Assembly: GCA_963848115.1 (NCBI GenBank)
Contig: CAWKCP010000030.1
Coordinates: forward strand, 1-64,000
Source: JAWKOK01 sp963848115
Lineage (GTDB): Bacteria; Chloroflexota; Anaerolineae; Caldilineales; Caldilineaceae
DNA: 64,000 bases
Direction of reading: 5' to 3'
Shown here in pieces: positions 63,876-64,000 of the stretch; the first letter of the stretch is position 1; each line of letters begins with the position of its first letter. Under the pieces are notes generated by a model that did not search any database, was not told the DNA's origin, and saw only the letters and a program-made list of their open reading frames with translations. A program made the translations under genes and the position numbers.

Positions 63876-64000
63876 ATGACAAATATGAGTACCGAAAACA
63901 TTATCCTTGAAGTCAAGGGTCTCAAGCAATATTTTCCGATTCGTGCCGGTCTGTTCCAGCGGGTGCAGGGCTACATCAAGGCCGTGGACGGCGTCAGCTT
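63876..64000 (+). CDS. Opp/Dpp-type ABC transporter ATP-binding protein (OppF family), 5' part only
   Basis: The frame starts at ATG 63876 (or the in-frame ATG at 63885) and runs to the right edge: NIILEVKGLKQYFPIRAGLF then QRVQGYIKAVDGVS. This is the usual OppF N-terminus just before Walker A, which falls outside the window. It is the second ATPase of the transporter whose first ATPase is at 57170. Its leader is formed by the right arm of the nuclease unit, so its expression depends on sequence within that unit. Confidence 0.88.
   Translation, partial: MTNMSTENIILEVKGLKQYFPIRAGLFQRVQGYIKAVDGVS

Overview
The window is GC-rich bacterial chromosome, about 80% coding, with no rRNA, tRNA, phage or CRISPR locus that I can recognise. 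Its make-up is several sulfatases, GH2/GH3/GH4 glycosidases, two MalEFG-type sugar ABC transporters with Tat/lipoprotein binding proteins, Gfo/Idh and IolE-like enzymes, a phytanoyl-CoA dioxygenase homologue, DinB-fold proteins, a giant WD40/PPC secreted protein and ArnT/PMT-like membrane glycosyltransferases. That mix, and the abundance of short dispersed palindromic repeats, suggests a free-living or host-associated member of the Chloroflexota (Caldilinea/Anaerolineae-like). This is inference from gene content; no marker gene for taxonomy is present.

Layout: 1-9 kb holds a carbohydrate-sulfate catabolic neighbourhood (URO-D-like protein, two sulfatases, GH4, TIM-barrel isomerase, Gfo/Idh) interrupted by a VapC/Phd-type toxin-antitoxin pair. 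9-14 kb is one secreted multi-domain WD40 protein. 14.8-21.4 kb is a sugar ABC operon plus two sulfatases, all heavily frameshifted. 21.4-30.4 kb is a four-gene membrane glycosyltransferase operon. 30.8-43.6 kb carries a di-haem peroxidase, beta-mannosidase, small kinase-like NTPase, oligoendopeptidase F, DinB protein, cytochrome c lipoprotein, saccharopine-dehydrogenase-like reductase, aldo/keto reductase and Rho. 43.8-53.6 kb carries a PhyH-family oxygenase, a GH3 enzyme, a second sugar ABC operon with its LacI regulator, and a DapA-family aldolase. 53.7-64 kb carries an unusual soluble PBP-GAF-histidine kinase-AraC fusion, a degenerate receiver (Asp to Glu), and an Opp/Dpp-type transporter operon that runs off the right edge.

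Two themes stand out. First, intergenic DNA carries a family of modular repeats made of 7-bp units (CACAGAG, CACAGAT, CACGAAT) phased at about one helical turn, arranged as inverted arms and often joined to a shared TTTTTGCAGT-type module. One pair of inverted arms brackets a GxxExxY-family PD-(D/E)XK nuclease gene sitting inside the opp operon, which looks like a mobile unit with non-autonomous relatives at other junctions. Second, frameshifts are strongly clustered: they hit sulfatase, sugar-ABC, GH3 and Opp genes while long stretches (23.5-45 kb and 52.6-58.3 kb) are intact. This could be assembly error in paralogous regions or real decay.
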